64,000 nt of DNA from Endocalyx cinctus (taxonomy: Eukaryota > Ascomycota > Sordariomycetes > Amphisphaeriales > Apiosporaceae): NCBI GenBank assembly GCA_001600455.1, contig BCKC01000011.1:337835-401834 (forward strand). Reading direction: 5' to 3'. Under the pieces are notes generated by a model that saw nothing but the letters and a program-made list of their open reading frames with translations, was not told the DNA's origin and did no database searches. A program made the translations under genes and the position numbers. Shown here piece after piece: positions 11,710 to 24,535 of this stretch. Positions within the stretch are counted from its first letter, which is position 1. Every line of letters begins with the position of its first letter.

Positions 11710-14700
11710 ATGAAACTCAACACCGCTAATGCAGCGCCTGATACGGTCAATAATATTGACTACAAGCCAGGAAAAACAACTGTTCCTGATGGAATTACTC
11801 TCAGTGAATCACATCCTGGTGACGAGAATCCAGTATGCATCATCGGAATGGGTATGTATTATTTTCTTCACTACAAAACGTCTTAGAAGTTGTGAAACTC
11901 CGATACTGACTAATTACAAGGATGTCGTCTTCCTGGGGGCATTCGCTCGCCTTCGGCACTATGGGACTTCATTTCCCAAAACAAGTCCGCGCAAAGGAAA
12001 CTTCCCCAAGATCGCTTCAATATAAATGGGTTTTATGACCCAGATGGCAATGGTAAAAGAGGGACCCTAGCCTGTGATGGCGGCTACTTCTTGGATGAAG
12101 ATGTTCGTCGATTTGACAACAAATTTTTCGGAATCAGTAATGTGGAAGCAACATATAGTAGGTTTTGCAATCTGCTTGTTATTTTTAGCATCTCGTTCTT
12201 CCTTTCACTAATAGTATCATATATTAATCAGTGGACCCACAACAACGAAAGCTGCTTGAAGTGGTTTTCGAATGTCTCGAAAATGCTGGCACCTCAATGA
12301 AAGATGTAAGCGGCTCGAACACAGGCGTATTTGTTGGGAACTTCACGGTAGACTATCAAACGATGCAAATGAGGGACCCAGACTATCTCCACCGTTACAG
12401 TGCAACTGGTCTTGGAACGTCAATCATGTCGAACCGAATCAGCCACGTCTTCAATCTGAACGGACCAAGGTAAGCATGCAAATCTTCCTTGTAACTCATC
12501 TCTTCATCTCATAATTAGCAGCTAAACCAAGGTTTAGTTTCACACTTGATACGGCCTGCTCTTCCACCCTTTACTGTCTTCATTCGGCTGTTAGAGCACT
12601 TCAGGCGAACGATTGCGACGGTGCAATTGTCGCTGGTGCTAATCTTATCACATCACCCGAACAACACCTCGGAACTTCGAAGGCTGGTATCCTATCTCCT
12701 TCCTCGACGTGTCATACTTTTGATGCATCAGCTGATGGGTATGGACGTGCCGAGGGCGTGAACGCTATCTACTTGAAGCGGCTTTCGTCAGCCATCAAAA
12801 ACGGGGACAAGGTACGGGCTGTTATTAGGTCAAGTGCCGTTAACTCGTATGTCAAAAATAAACCCACTGTGAGCCTCAAAGAATTGCTAATAACTTCCTA
12901 TCAAATCTCGCATATCGTAGGAATGGACGCACGCCAGGCATTACATACCCTAGTTCGGATTTTCAAGAAGCAGTAATCCGAAAAGCCTACGCCGACGCAG
13001 GTCTGCGTTTTATTGATACGGATTATATTGAATGTCACGGAACTGGAACTGCCGTTGGGGATCCAGTAGAAATAGCCAGCATCTCTCGATGCTTTTCCCC
13101 GACCGATCGATCGACACCTCTGATACTCGGTGCTGTGAGTGTTTCTCTCGTATCTATCCCTTATGTTTCTACAAGATCTGATTTATAATGCTTAATTTCT
13201 TCTCAAGGTCAAAACAAATTTAGGCCACAGTGAAGCGGCAAGTGGACTCACATCAGTCATCAAAGTAGCCCTTGCATTTGAGAACAACAAAATACCCCCT
13301 GTCCATGGATTGAAGAAACTAAACCCTAAACGTACGAAAACATATCAAATCAAGTTGCTTTTTGTGCATTTACTAACTTCAACTCATAAAGTCGAGCTTC
13401 AATCGAGAGGAATGAGGCTTCTGACGGAAGCCGAGAAGTGGCCAAGATCCATTAAGAGAGCAGGTATTAATTCCTTTGGATATGGAGGCGCCAACGCCCA
13501 CGTTGTCCTAGAATCCATTGAGAGTTATCTTAATGAATCGGAAAGTCTCATATGCAATGGAGAATATCCTTTAGATCTTGAGGAAAACGTACCGCTTGTT
13601 GTTCCCGTGTCCGGCGCGTCTCTATATTCTCTGACAGAACGTCAAGCACAGACGGCGATGGCTTTAAGATGTTGCAATCCGCAGTCCTTAAGAGAATTAT
13701 CTTTTACTCTGAGCAAATGCCGATCCCACTTCCCATTCCGAAGCTTCTTTCTGGCTGGGATTGACGCAGGTCGAAAGTCTCTTTGGTCAGAGATGGAAGC
13801 AAACGTTACTTCTGAGAAAACAACGGTCAATCCATTGCCCGTTGCCTTTATTTTCACAGGACAAGGAGCTCAGTATCCCGGTATGGGAAAAAGTTTGCTA
13901 GAGAACAATCTTATCTTTCGAAATGTGATTCAACAATTGGATGAAACTCTGGAGACACTGCCCGACCTGTATAAACCGTCGTGGACATTGGCGCAGACTA
14001 TCATTCAACCCGCTGAAACCAGTCAAATCAATCAACCTTCTCGCAGTCAGCCAATATGTACTGCCGTGCAAATTGCACTTGTACGAGTGATGGAAAGTTG
14101 GAATATCAAACCAGCCGCTATAATTGGCCACTCTTCGGGAGAAATAGTGGCCGCTTATGTCGCCGGCTTTCTTACTGCAGACCAAGCAATTTTGGTTGCT
14201 TATTTCCGCGGTTATGTGGTCGAGAAGCTTCAAACAAAAGGTTCTATGCTGGCCGTGGGATTCGATGCTGAAACAGGGATGAGAATGATTCAAAATGAAG
14301 AGATGGATACGAAAGTCTGCGTTGCTTGCGTGAACTCACCAGAAAGTGTGACGCTAAGCGGAACCGTGGATACCATTGATCATATATATCATAAATTGCA
14401 GGGTGATGGAATATTTGCTCGAAAGCTACAGACAGGTAATCGAGCATACCACTCATACATGATGCAAGAGATTGGTTCCTTATATGAGGAGTTATTGGGT
14501 CCAATATTCAACAAGAACACCCCAAAGACCAGATTCACCACGCAGTCTGTTGACATGTTTTCATCAGTTCAGCTTCAACGCAACAAAACTATGCAGCTAG
14601 ACACAGATACAAATATGCCCAGATATTGGAAGGATAATCTCGAGAGGCCAGTTGAATTCAGCATTGCTCTTTCGCACCTAGTTTCAAATGGCAAGTACCA

Positions 14701-17700
14701 TTTGGTTGAGATAGGGCCACATTCAGCACTAAAATCACCCATAAAGCAAACTTTGAAAAGTTTCGGATACACTCAGATCCACTACTCGCCAACCCTCATC
14801 AAAGATCAAAATGCAAGCCTTAGTATGCAGAAACTAGCAGGGAGTCTCTTTATGCACGGATATGATCTCAATTGGAACTCTGTCAATAAATTCCCCGAAA
14901 ACCAAATTAAACCATTATTTGAACTACCCCCTTACCCATGGGACTACACCACTGCCATTCTATGGCATGAAACGCGCCTAAGTACTGAACTTCGAGCCAG
15001 AGAATATATTCGTCACGAGCTACTCGGAACGCGGCAAATAGCATGCAACGATATAGATTTCAGTTGGCGTAATATATTACACTTGGAAGAAATACCTTGG
15101 TTATCTGACCATAAGATCGAGGCGCAAATCGTTTTCCCAGCTGCTGGATACTTGGTTATGGCAATGGAAGCTGCATCTCAAGTTTTTGGGCTTTCCAAAG
15201 CAACAACTAGCATACAAGAAAAACAGCAGGGATTCCTCGAGTTTAGTAATGTCAGCATCAACAACGCCCTTGTCATACGTGATCATGGGGATACTGAGTT
15301 ACATACCACATTGGCAGCGAGAAAGTTATCGGCAGTCACAGCATCCCATGAATGGTATGATTTCTGTATTTCATCTTGGACAGATGGATCAGCTATACTT
15401 CACTGCACTGGTGGTATTCGAATGAATTACGATGGTACGGTTGCGAGAGGGATATCACTGGAGCTAGCTACTGATAGTTTTGACTCCTCACCCATGAGCA
15501 GATGGTATGACAGGATGAAAGACGAAGGCCTCGTCTTTGGATTGAATTTTCAGAGGCTCAAGATGGTTTTCACCGACTGGCAGAGGTCCAAAACAGCAGC
15601 AGCATGCACCTTTGACATGGAATCAGCCAGAGCAGGTACCAGGTGCGCCCTGCACGTGACAACCATCGATGCTTGCTTACAAGCCGCGATACTCAGCGAT
15701 TCAGCCGGTATAATTAGAAAGCAGCGAGCTTGGTTACCAATGTTTATATCGAAATGTCAATTGCGCTTCTTGGACGCTATTCGTGCTCCCGGCGATGCTA
15801 TTATTCATGCCCAATCGGAGCGTGAAGGAATTTCCATATTGAATTCGGGCTCCACACTCTATGACAATCTTGGAATACCATTTGTAGACCTTGAAGATTT
15901 GCGTTTTTCGCTATATACCGGCAAAGTCGAGAACAATGGATATCTTCAAGGCCTGTCTCTGGAACGCCAACCATGCTTGCGCATACTCTGGAAACCGGAC
16001 ATTCTTCGGCTATATGCAGGCAGTGAGAATGCATTGAGTTCATATATTAAAAGTTGTGCGAAGAACATTCCAACCCGCGCAGGAGATAATGGATGTATAC
16101 TTGTAGCCGGGACACTAATTCAGCTAGCGGCACACAGGAAACCACAGCTTCGCGTTCTTGAGGTTGGAATCAAACATGTATCACGTGAAGATATGAGTTG
16201 GAAGAATGTTCTTCTAGAATCCAAGATGTGTCCAAGTTATGACTCTTGGAATACCGTGTCTTTCGACGAGGAGGAATTATCACTTTCGGGTGGTAGTGAC
16301 GGTCCATTGGATGTAGTTCTCATTACAACAGTTGGTCTAACTATCCCCTTAGTTCGGTTTTCCCTATTTTCCCCATCCCAAAAGTCTGCTGCTAATATTG
16401 TTTTTATTAATGTAGAGCAAACCTTCAGAATCGGACTGGATACAAGTCCAAAATCAAGTTCTCCCTTTGCTAAGCGAACAGGGAGTAATCATCACACGAA
16501 ATGATGAAACCGCCCTAACAACTCTATCCCAAGCCGGCTTCGCTGTGTTTAAACTGGAAGAAATACTTGTTGCTATGTCACCAATACAGAAAACGATCTC
16601 GGAAAAGCAAGATGTGGTGATCATTGTAAGACTCAACTGAAGTTTACCTTGCTGAGAACCCTGTGCATAATGTTGACATTTAGCAGACACATAAACCATC
16701 ATCTAAGATAAAGTGGCTAGCATCATCTCTTATAACTTACATAAAAGAGACTGCTGGGGTTGATCAAGTAAGCCACCTGGACCTAATTCGAATAGACACT
16801 AGGAATCTCACCAGCGCGACGGTGTGCATTTCCTTGGTAGAGATCGAGTCGGACTTTTTGACCCGAATGGACGATTCAGAAATGAATCTTTTACGTCATA
16901 TCACCAACTCCGTCACGGACATTCTTTGGATAACTGGTCCCAATATGGCAAACCACGCGGACCCTAACACGTCACTGGTGAGCGGGCTCTCTCGGGCTCT
17001 GATGATGGAACAACCAGCACTGCGGTTTTCCGTCATAGCACTTAACTCGATCACAAATTCAATATGCGACATGGAAACGATATGCTTAACCATATGGAAT
17101 GCATCACTACGTCTTCATGATAATGATGATAAAGAGTTTGCTGAAATAGATGGTTTACTCTATATCAGCCGCTTTACCCCTGACCTTGAAGCCAACTCGA
17201 TATTTCGAAGTCGATTATATAATTTGACACGAGAGAACACTCTCGCCAACGCTGAACCAGCTAGGCTAGCCATCCGTAATGTGGGAATCACGAGCACAAT
17301 ACACTTCGAACAGCTTAGCGAACCAACCACCTGTCCGCCACCAGGTTACATAGATATATCTGTATTGGCTGTCGGTCTGAATGCTAAAGACGTATACGTT
17401 CTAGGCGGGCGAACAGGGACCTACAGAGGAACAACTGCTCTGGAATTCAGCGGCTCTGTGATAGCCGTAGGGGACGGCGTCGACTTCCGACCTGGAGATC
17501 GCGTGGTTGTACTGGCGCCAAATCACTTTTCTACAACAGAACGTGTGCCAGCCTGGGCGGCGCATAAAATACTTGAATCTGAATCTTATATTGAAATGGC
17601 AACACTTCTTGTTGCTTACGTTACGGCTCTTTATGCCTTATGCGAGCGGGCCCGACTAAAGCGAGGAGAATCAATTTTAATCCACAGCGGCTCTGGCGGT

Positions 17701-19693
17701 TTTGGGATCGCCGCTATTAGGATCGCGAACTACATCGGCGCCACAGTATACGCCACCGCAGGATCACCTTCGAAACGAGAATTTCTGATCGATAAGCTAG
17801 GCTTACCTGAAACTAATGTGTTTCACTCTCATGATGCCTCATTCGTAGCTGGCGTTAAAACCGCAACGGGTGGGCTTGGTGTAAACGTGGTTATTAATTC
17901 TCTTGTAGGCGATCTGATGCACGCCAGCTGGAACTGCATAGCGAGTTTTGGACGGTTCGTCGAGATTGGGAAACGTGAACTACTGGATGTTGGCAGGTTG
18001 GATATGAGTGTATTTCTACGGAATTCTACATTCACGGCGTTCGACTTGAGCGACCTTTTCTATCACAAAGAACCAATCTATCAAGAAGAACTCTCAAAGT
18101 AAGGTCCCCTTCATTTCTTACTCTTCTTATTTAATTAAGAAAGCATTTCGGTAAATAAGCTCACCTTATGGTGTTACTTGATAATAAACTACTAATATTC
18201 CCTTCGAAATTTCAGTATGTCAAAAACAGTAATTCAAATGTATCGCGAAAAACAAATCGAGCCGGTACCATTTACAACATTCGATATATCAGACGTAGCA
18301 CAAGCCTACCGAGCTTTCTCAGCTAAAGACAGGGTTGGAAAAGTTGTCATTTCCTTGGAAAACAGGTCCAGCATCATTCAAGTAGGAGCTCTCCTATTAC
18401 ACCTATGATCGAGTGTTCCTAACTATTTTCTAGGTTGTACCGTCCAAATACTCGACAAAGTTTGACCCTGAAAAAGTTTACGTACTCATCGGCTGCCTTG
18501 GTGGACTAGGACGAAGTCTGAGTAGGTGGATGCTAATACGGGGTGCTCGCCACTTTGTGTTCCTTGGTCGCTCTGCTTGCGACAATCCGGTTGCTGAAGA
18601 ATTAGTCTCCTGGCTTCGTGGTGCTGGTGCAAGTGTTATCGTTGTACGAGGCGACATTTCAATTCTAGAGGACGCGCAGGCAGCCATAGCTGTCTGCAAA
18701 CCAAGGAAGATAGGCGGCGTTGTACAAGCAGCAATGGGGCTTCACGAGGCCTTGTTTCATAAGATGACAAGTGAAGCTTGGCACAAAGCTGTCCAACCTA
18801 AATGGGCAGGCACTTGGAACTTACATAATGCCTTACAAGGTTGCGAAGATGCGTTAGATTTTTTCTTGCTCACCTCATCCGTATCCGGTAGCGTTGGCAC
18901 GGCAACCGAGAGCAACTATTGTGCTGCAAATGCATTCCTTGATGCATTTGCTCGTTGGCGCAGGCTGCAGAATAAAACTGCCATTTCAGTTGGGTTGGGA
19001 ATGATTTCGGAGGTGGGCTACTTGCATGAAAACCCTGAGATCGAGGCTTTATTATTACGAAGAGGGATTCAACCTCTTAGTGAAGAGGAGTTTCTCCAGG
19101 TTATAGACCTCGCCTTAACCGACCATTCGAACCAGTTGTACGAGCCGACCAAAGACGAGTTACTATCGCCCCACATACTTACCGGACTTGAGCCCTTCAA
19201 AGCCCGCGAACTACAGACCCAAGGCTTCCAACTTAGCCATGCTGTGATACAGGACCCCCGGGCTAGCATGCTAGAAGCTACATTTAGGAATACTAATAAG
19301 ATGGAGGAGCGCAAGCTGGTGGGCAGCTCGAAAATTAACGCGTGCACCACCTCCCCCGTATGGCTGAAATGGTTGCCAGACGGTGTAGCGAATCATATCT
19401 TGGGAGAAGCTGGAGGCGTAGCAACATTGCATGAAGCGGTGCTGGTCCTGGCAAGGAAACAATTCTCCAATTTGATATTAACACCGCAAGATCAAATCGA
19501 CATTCATAGACCACTCCTTGAATTCGGCCTCGATAGTATGGTCGCGGCTGAGTTTCGAACTTGGTTCTGGTCCGTTTTCAAGACGGACATCCCTTTTTTG
19601 GACATATTAAGCCCAAGTAACTCATTGAACTCACTAAGCCGATCTATCTCATCCAAGATGGGTAAAATGAGAGACGAAGATAATAACGATTGA
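11710..19693 (+). CDS. Highly reducing type I polyketide synthase (KS-AT-DH-[MT remnant]-ER-KR-ACP)
   Basis: Iterative synthase that builds a reduced carbon chain from malonyl-CoA. Exons: 11710-11851, 11921-12157, 12232-12469, 12538-12846, 12921-13134, 13208-13331, 13392-16330, 16416-16625, 16684-18098, 18216-18381, 18434-19693; 7254 nt, 2417 residues. KS about 43-460 with Cys213 in DTACSS and His in ECHGTGT and NLGHSEA. AT about 570-880 (GQGAQ, GHSSGE). DH about 960-1270, His in DHKIEA (usual Gly is Ala) and Asp in DACLQ. A short methyltransferase remnant near 1340. ER about 1670-2000 (SGSGGFG). KR about 2010-2220 (GGLGR, SNYCAAN). ACP about 2347-2403, Ser in GLDSM near 2364. No release domain, so a separate enzyme or spontaneous release is needed. 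All catalytic residues except the altered DH glycine and the MT look intact. The 60-nt intron at 13332-13391 is stop-free and in frame, so retention would add 20 residues. Confidence 0.95.
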
Positions 19694-20235
19694 GATCACT
19701 AAGAGTTGACTTGTATTTAATCCTAAGTTCTATTCCTACTAGCCCATCTGGGTTAAAGTTATAAAGAAAATTTTGTAAGGGTTGAGGCTCGGTGTGAGCG
19801 TCAGGCTTGTCATTTTAATGTATCTGTTATTATTGTTGTCACACCCGAAAGTTGCCCTGAGAAATTTCCTTTTGTTGCCGGTCCCCGAGCGTGTGGTTGC
19901 ACTTCATACTACGCTGAACGCGTATTTTACCAGCTGCGGAATATGTCCTTTTATCCATGTGTAACGGTATATTCTAGTCGACGACCTAAGTGAAACTATT
20001 ACCGCTCGTGTAGCTCCAGAATATCTTATATTCTGGAAGTATTAGGCCTTTATTATTATATACTAAACGATGCTATGGACTTATATCAAATTTATATAAG
20101 CCGATAATTGTCTCGCCGATTTACGAATTGGTAATATTAAGTGTTATTTCTAGTTGCCGAAATTATAAATAGCAATTGCCAATATAAAATCTTGAATGTG
20201 TCTAGCCCAACACATCGTTTCATTTGATAATTTCT
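19694..20235. other. Intergenic downstream of HR-PKS
   Basis: No gene seen. AT-rich, with a short inverted repeat around AGAATATCTTATATTCT at about 20019-20036. Confidence 0.5.
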
Positions 20236-20541
20236 TTAAATATAGCAACGTCGGAAGATAATTCGATTTAGAATGCTCCGACCATCCTCCAAGAACATTG
20301 GGGTCACGACAGCGGCGGCAATGGCGAGGGTGTAATATGTTCGTCGTGCAAATGCTTGATATCGCTCATGCCATGGCGGGAGCGGCGCTGTCCCACGCAA
20401 GTATCTGAACGTAGCAACGGCGTAATATAATACAAGCGTAATATAGGCAGAAAAACATGCTTTCCAAATAGCGAAACATTGTTCATGTGTATAGGGTTTG
20501 AGTTGGCAGCTAGATGGGGAGGGAATAGAAGGGTTTGACAT
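20236..20541 (-). CDS. Possible small membrane protein, function unknown
   Basis: Open frame of 101 residues from an ATG at 20541. Two hydrophobic stretches (about residues 28-48 and 69-85) separated by a Pro-rich, positively charged loop. I recognise no family. It overlaps the decayed adenylation-domain start in another frame, so it may be a chance frame or part of a decayed gene. Low confidence. Confidence 0.22.
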   Translation of the reverse strand: MSNPSIPSPSSCQLKPYTHEQCFAIWKACFSAYITLVLYYAVATFRYLRGTAPLPPWHERYQAFARRTYYTLAIAAAVVTPMFLEDGRSILNRIIFRRCYI

Positions 20542-20722
20542 GGTGAGAGAATGTTGACTTGAGCTTGACACTGTACTTAGTCGCTTCAGTATATAGCTCA
20601 CTATACGACATAGTCTCCGGCCCCAAAGAGGAAGCCCCTAGGGGATAGAATAGCAAACTTCCAGGAGTAGTAGAAGCTGCCCTCTCCCTCAATAGATCTT
20701 CAAGGCACAAGTCTGTCTGCAT
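20510..20722 (-). pseudogene. Truncated start of an NRPS-like/acyl-adenylating enzyme
   Basis: From an ATG at 20722 the first about 50 residues read as the N-terminus of a fungal adenylation-domain protein: a Leu-x-x-Leu-Leu-Arg-Glu-Arg-Ala helix, a F-Y-P-L-G segment and the S-Y-S-E-L-Y element that precedes the first A-domain helix. After K-L-K-S the similarity stops and no A-domain core (no TSG..GxPKG motif) follows downstream on the minus strand. I read this as the 5' remnant of a deleted NRPS-like gene. Alternatively it is a very short orphan frame. Confidence 0.38.
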
Positions 20723-22054
20723 TATGATGATATTTCAGAATTTACTAATGTATTTCAACTATGTTATATCTCAGCGCTATCAGACCGTATAGCTCAATGC
20801 GGCTCTACACATGAATCAACAACGACAGTTAAACTCATCAACATCAAACCCTCACTGGGTACGAAAAAAAATTTTTCAACCTTTTCCATCTTTCTCGACC
20901 ATTGAGATGGATAAGTCATTCCATTATCCTAATTTGTACGTTCCGGTAAATTCATTCATAGAAGTCCTGGATTTCCTCTAGTTGAGCTTACACTATCTAA
21001 GTATCAATTATTGATACCATGCCTATATTCCTGGGTTGTATTATGTAGTGTTCAGATGATACGCCTAAAAACTCACATGCCAACTACAAGTTTTCGACTG
21101 ACTTTTACTTTTATCCCATCCACGACAGGGTAACACATTCCTAATTATATTGTTACGCAGAACTTTACCATGCAGTTTGGTCGTGAGATGACTGGACGAT
21201 TTTACTCAAGGCTAAGGAACCTCGTGTTGCAATTGTAAACACTATGATCAAAATAGAAGATATCAGAGAGATAAGACCGTGGAGAAGTGTCGATCCAAAT
21301 CTTCTGAGCAAGCCAGTAATTTAAAATGAATATATTGTAATGCTTAGTTATTCGCTGTTAGTAGGCGAGGTGTGATTGATTCACATAATTTGACCCAAGA
21401 TAAATCAAGACACGTTCGTGAAAGGGACACACATCATTTCAAACATGGTGATTTATTAGACAATATATACTAAAACCCAGAGAGCTGCCATATGCACAGA
21501 ATTGAAATTACACAATATATAACTAGTAATTACTATTGACACTTCGCTCGACCGTCAATGAGCGAGAAATATCGATAAAATTATGTCTTTGGCTTATGAA
21601 TTGATATTGGATTTAACGTACTTTTTCCAGCTGCCCAATAGATGGCAAGGAGTTGGAGCTCCTCCAAATTCTCTTCGCAGCTAGAAATCGGGGTGATCAT
21701 AACCATTATAGGGTAAATATTGCTAATATTGCCAATGCCTTTAGAAATAGACGTCGTATCATACTCCTACTGATGGTTTATATAGATGGTACATGTTTCA
21801 CCCAACCTCGCAGCATAAATACTGGAAGTGGTAGAGTTATAAATTGCTCAAATTTCCAAAAATGTCGATATGCAGCGGGAACATGCATATTCAGCCACCT
21901 ATGCTGCTATGGTAAGACGAAATAATTGGCGGGGCTGACTCCAATATTATAGTGAATGGGAGATATATAAATTGTTGGTATCCATGATATATAATAAATT
22001 GTGCACTTCATAGTTTGGCTTAACTTCGATTTCCCACTCGACTATTTGAATATT
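20723..22054. other. Intergenic upstream of the MFS gene
   Basis: No convincing gene. A 90-codon frame at 21653-21925 has no recognisable features and starts at a non-ATG or weak site. AT-rich. Confidence 0.45.
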
Positions 22055-23991
22055 ATGGGGCTCTGGATCCTAGAACCTAATACTACCGAACTTGTACCCG
22101 GCACCGTTCATCTTCAAAGCGAAGCCGACCTCACTATTAGAAATGCCAGAAACTTAAAGTACGGAACGGGGCGACATGCTGATATCGTACTTGCGCCCCA
22201 ACCATCCAATTCGCCCAATGACCCCCTGAACTGGTCCCAACCCAAGAAATGGCTTACTTCTATCTTCCTGAGTATCGGCTCCGGCATGATGGCTGGCACA
22301 CATAACTTCATCAATCCAGCCAATGCACAGCTCGCGAAAATCTTCCACACCGATATAGAAACGATATCGAGGAGTGTCAGTTTTATCTTGCTGGCCCTTG
22401 GCTTTAGTGCAGTCGTGTCTAGCCCAGCGGCCCGGATTTGGGGGAAGAGGCCCATTAGTGAGTGACCATTATTATCTCAAATCTTCTTAGCCGCGTTAGT
22501 CCCACTAATCGTCTCCCATCATTCTAGTTATCTTTGGAAATTTTCTCGCTCTGATTGGCTATATCATCCTTGTCTCCAAGCCTGGAAATGTTACATACTT
22601 GTACGTCGGGCGTGCAATCCACGGTTTAGGAATTGCTCCTTTGGAGTACCTGGTATCTTCCAGCGTTGGGGATCTGTTCTTCGTCCATGAACGTGGCGTG
22701 CACTTAGGGATATGGCATTACGCACTATCTGGCGGCAATGCGATTGGACAAATCATCGGAACACAGATACTGGCCGACCGAGGATGGTTATGGCCATTCT
22801 ATGGAACGTAAGGGCACACAGATTTTAATTTGTTTAGATCCGCCATCGCTAACAAAGAATTTAAAAACAGAATTATTGCGTACTCTGTATACACGATCAT
22901 ATTCTTTTTCGCATGTCCAGAGACAACTTATAATCGAGCGCATCGACTGGACATCGATATAGAAGAAGAAGTGGAAAGAAGCAACGGGGAAGAAGGGTCT
23001 TTCTCGTGTAAAGTCCCTGATACCAAAGGCGTAACTGAAAAATTTCCTACAGGGGTCCAAAAACCTTCCCCTGAAAATGATCTGGAAAATTCTGAAGCTG
23101 AAAGCGAGAAGAAACATACCTACCTTCAGGGCTTAAAGGTGTACAATGGCCGATTTAGCGATGAGTCGATTGTTCGAGCCTTGACCACTCCCTGGGCAGC
23201 ATACATGCTTCCAGCCGTCACTTGGGCAACTTTCTCGTACGGCTCTTCGGTCGCCTTCGCGGTAGCTTTCTCAGTCGCTCTGGCGCAGATTTTCACCAAG
23301 CCGCCATACAATCTCACGACTTCGCAGGTTGGACTATCCGTTTTCTCTTCCTTCGTAGGAGCCACCTTAGGAAGCATCCTTCCAGGTCCTTTGTGTGACT
23401 GGCTAGTCAAGTATCTATCAAAGAAGAATAGTGGTGTGTACGAACCTGAATTTCGGCTCGTGCTATCCGTGCCATCCTTGATTCTTGGTCTCGTAGGCTT
23501 TTGGGGATTCGGTCTGTCCCTCGACGCCGGTTCGCCGTTCATCGTCCCCGTATTCTTCTACGGCCTTTCGGTTTTTGCCGGGTCTATCAACTCGCTCGTC
23601 TCAAATGCCTACTTGCTAGACTGCCACCGAGCACAAGCGCAGGATGGCTACGCGGCTCTAACGATCGGTCGTGGTGTATACACATTTGCACTAACGTTGG
23701 TAATCAACGGATGGCTATCAAGAGACGGCAATAAGGTCGTTTTCTTTTGGATAGGCTTCCTCCACGGCCTTAGCTGCATCATAGCTATCATTTTATACTT
23801 CTTCGGAAAAAAGGTATGTTCCCATAATTATTATTTTCTCTTTTTTTTTTTTTTTTTACTGAAGTGTGTTACCATAAGCCATTATAATAATTTATTTGCT
23901 GAAACATATACAGATTAGATATTCTGTGTCAAAGAGTCCTTTCATTCAGAATAGACTTGCAAAGCGATACAGTGGCCAAGTTAACACCTAG
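22055..23991 (+). CDS. Major facilitator superfamily transporter
   Basis: Exons 22055-22457, 22528-22807, 22871-23813, 23914-23991 give 567 residues. Typical fungal drug:H+ antiporter-like/sugar-like MFS carrier of the plasma membrane. Visible: N-terminal cytoplasmic part ending in D-P-L-N-W-S, a helix at about 93-110, the loop motif G-K-R-P-I-I between helices 2 and 3, G-R-A-I-H-G-L-G in helix 4, the P-E-T-T-Y-N-R motif after helix 6, then a long acidic central loop (about residues 250-310) and six further helices. The start at 22055 is preferred over one 54 bases upstream because the M-G-L-W-I-L-E opening is normal for the family. Position after the HR-PKS suggests export of its product. 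Intron 3 has a T17 tract. The D-P-L-N-W motif is common to many such carriers and does not tell the substrate. Confidence 0.92.
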
Positions 23992-24535
23992 TGCGCAGCA
24001 CTGTGTTACTCCACTGCCCCTAATTGTTCGGTTAGTTCATCATATCATTATTCTATGCCAGTCGCATTTATGAACAAGAATTTTGATCGCTTTGTTCTTT
24101 CTTTCTTTTTTTTTAAAAAAAAAAGAATAAGATATATTTATTATTGTTATTAAATCAAAGCATGTGCGCTTTTTAGGGCGGAAGCGTCATGTCTTTGCTT
24201 ATATTCCACTCCACCCCAGGGGCTTTACATTCGAATAGATTTTCTTTCTATCCGTTCACAGTCTTATGGACATCATCGCCTCTCCTTAACTGGCTTGGGT
24301 TCGACTCACACATACTCTTCAAGTCTGAGAACCCTGTAGTTGAGGTCTTTAGATACTCATCCTTCGATGAGGCTGTCTAAGAGGGTGCAGGCTGGAAGCT
24401 TTCTTATCCCATTGAGTTCTAGCTCTAAATTCCTCGTTGTTTATCTTCTCTGAATTTATATCCTGGGGTGGGTCGTGGATCATGGGATTAGTTCTAGAGG
24501 TAACTGTTCGAATAAATGGTCAGGCATGAGACATA
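23992..24535. other. Intergenic between convergent MFS and orphan membrane genes
   Basis: No gene seen. A T9-A10 palindrome lies at 24106-24124. Confidence 0.5.
24106..24124. repeat. T9-A10 homopolymer palindrome
   Basis: Same design as the tracts at 31-97 and 30007-30031. It lies between two convergent genes. Confidence 0.85.

Noticed and set aside
21653..21925. 90-codon frame upstream of the MFS gene.
   Set aside because: No domain, and an AT-rich context with chance open frames.
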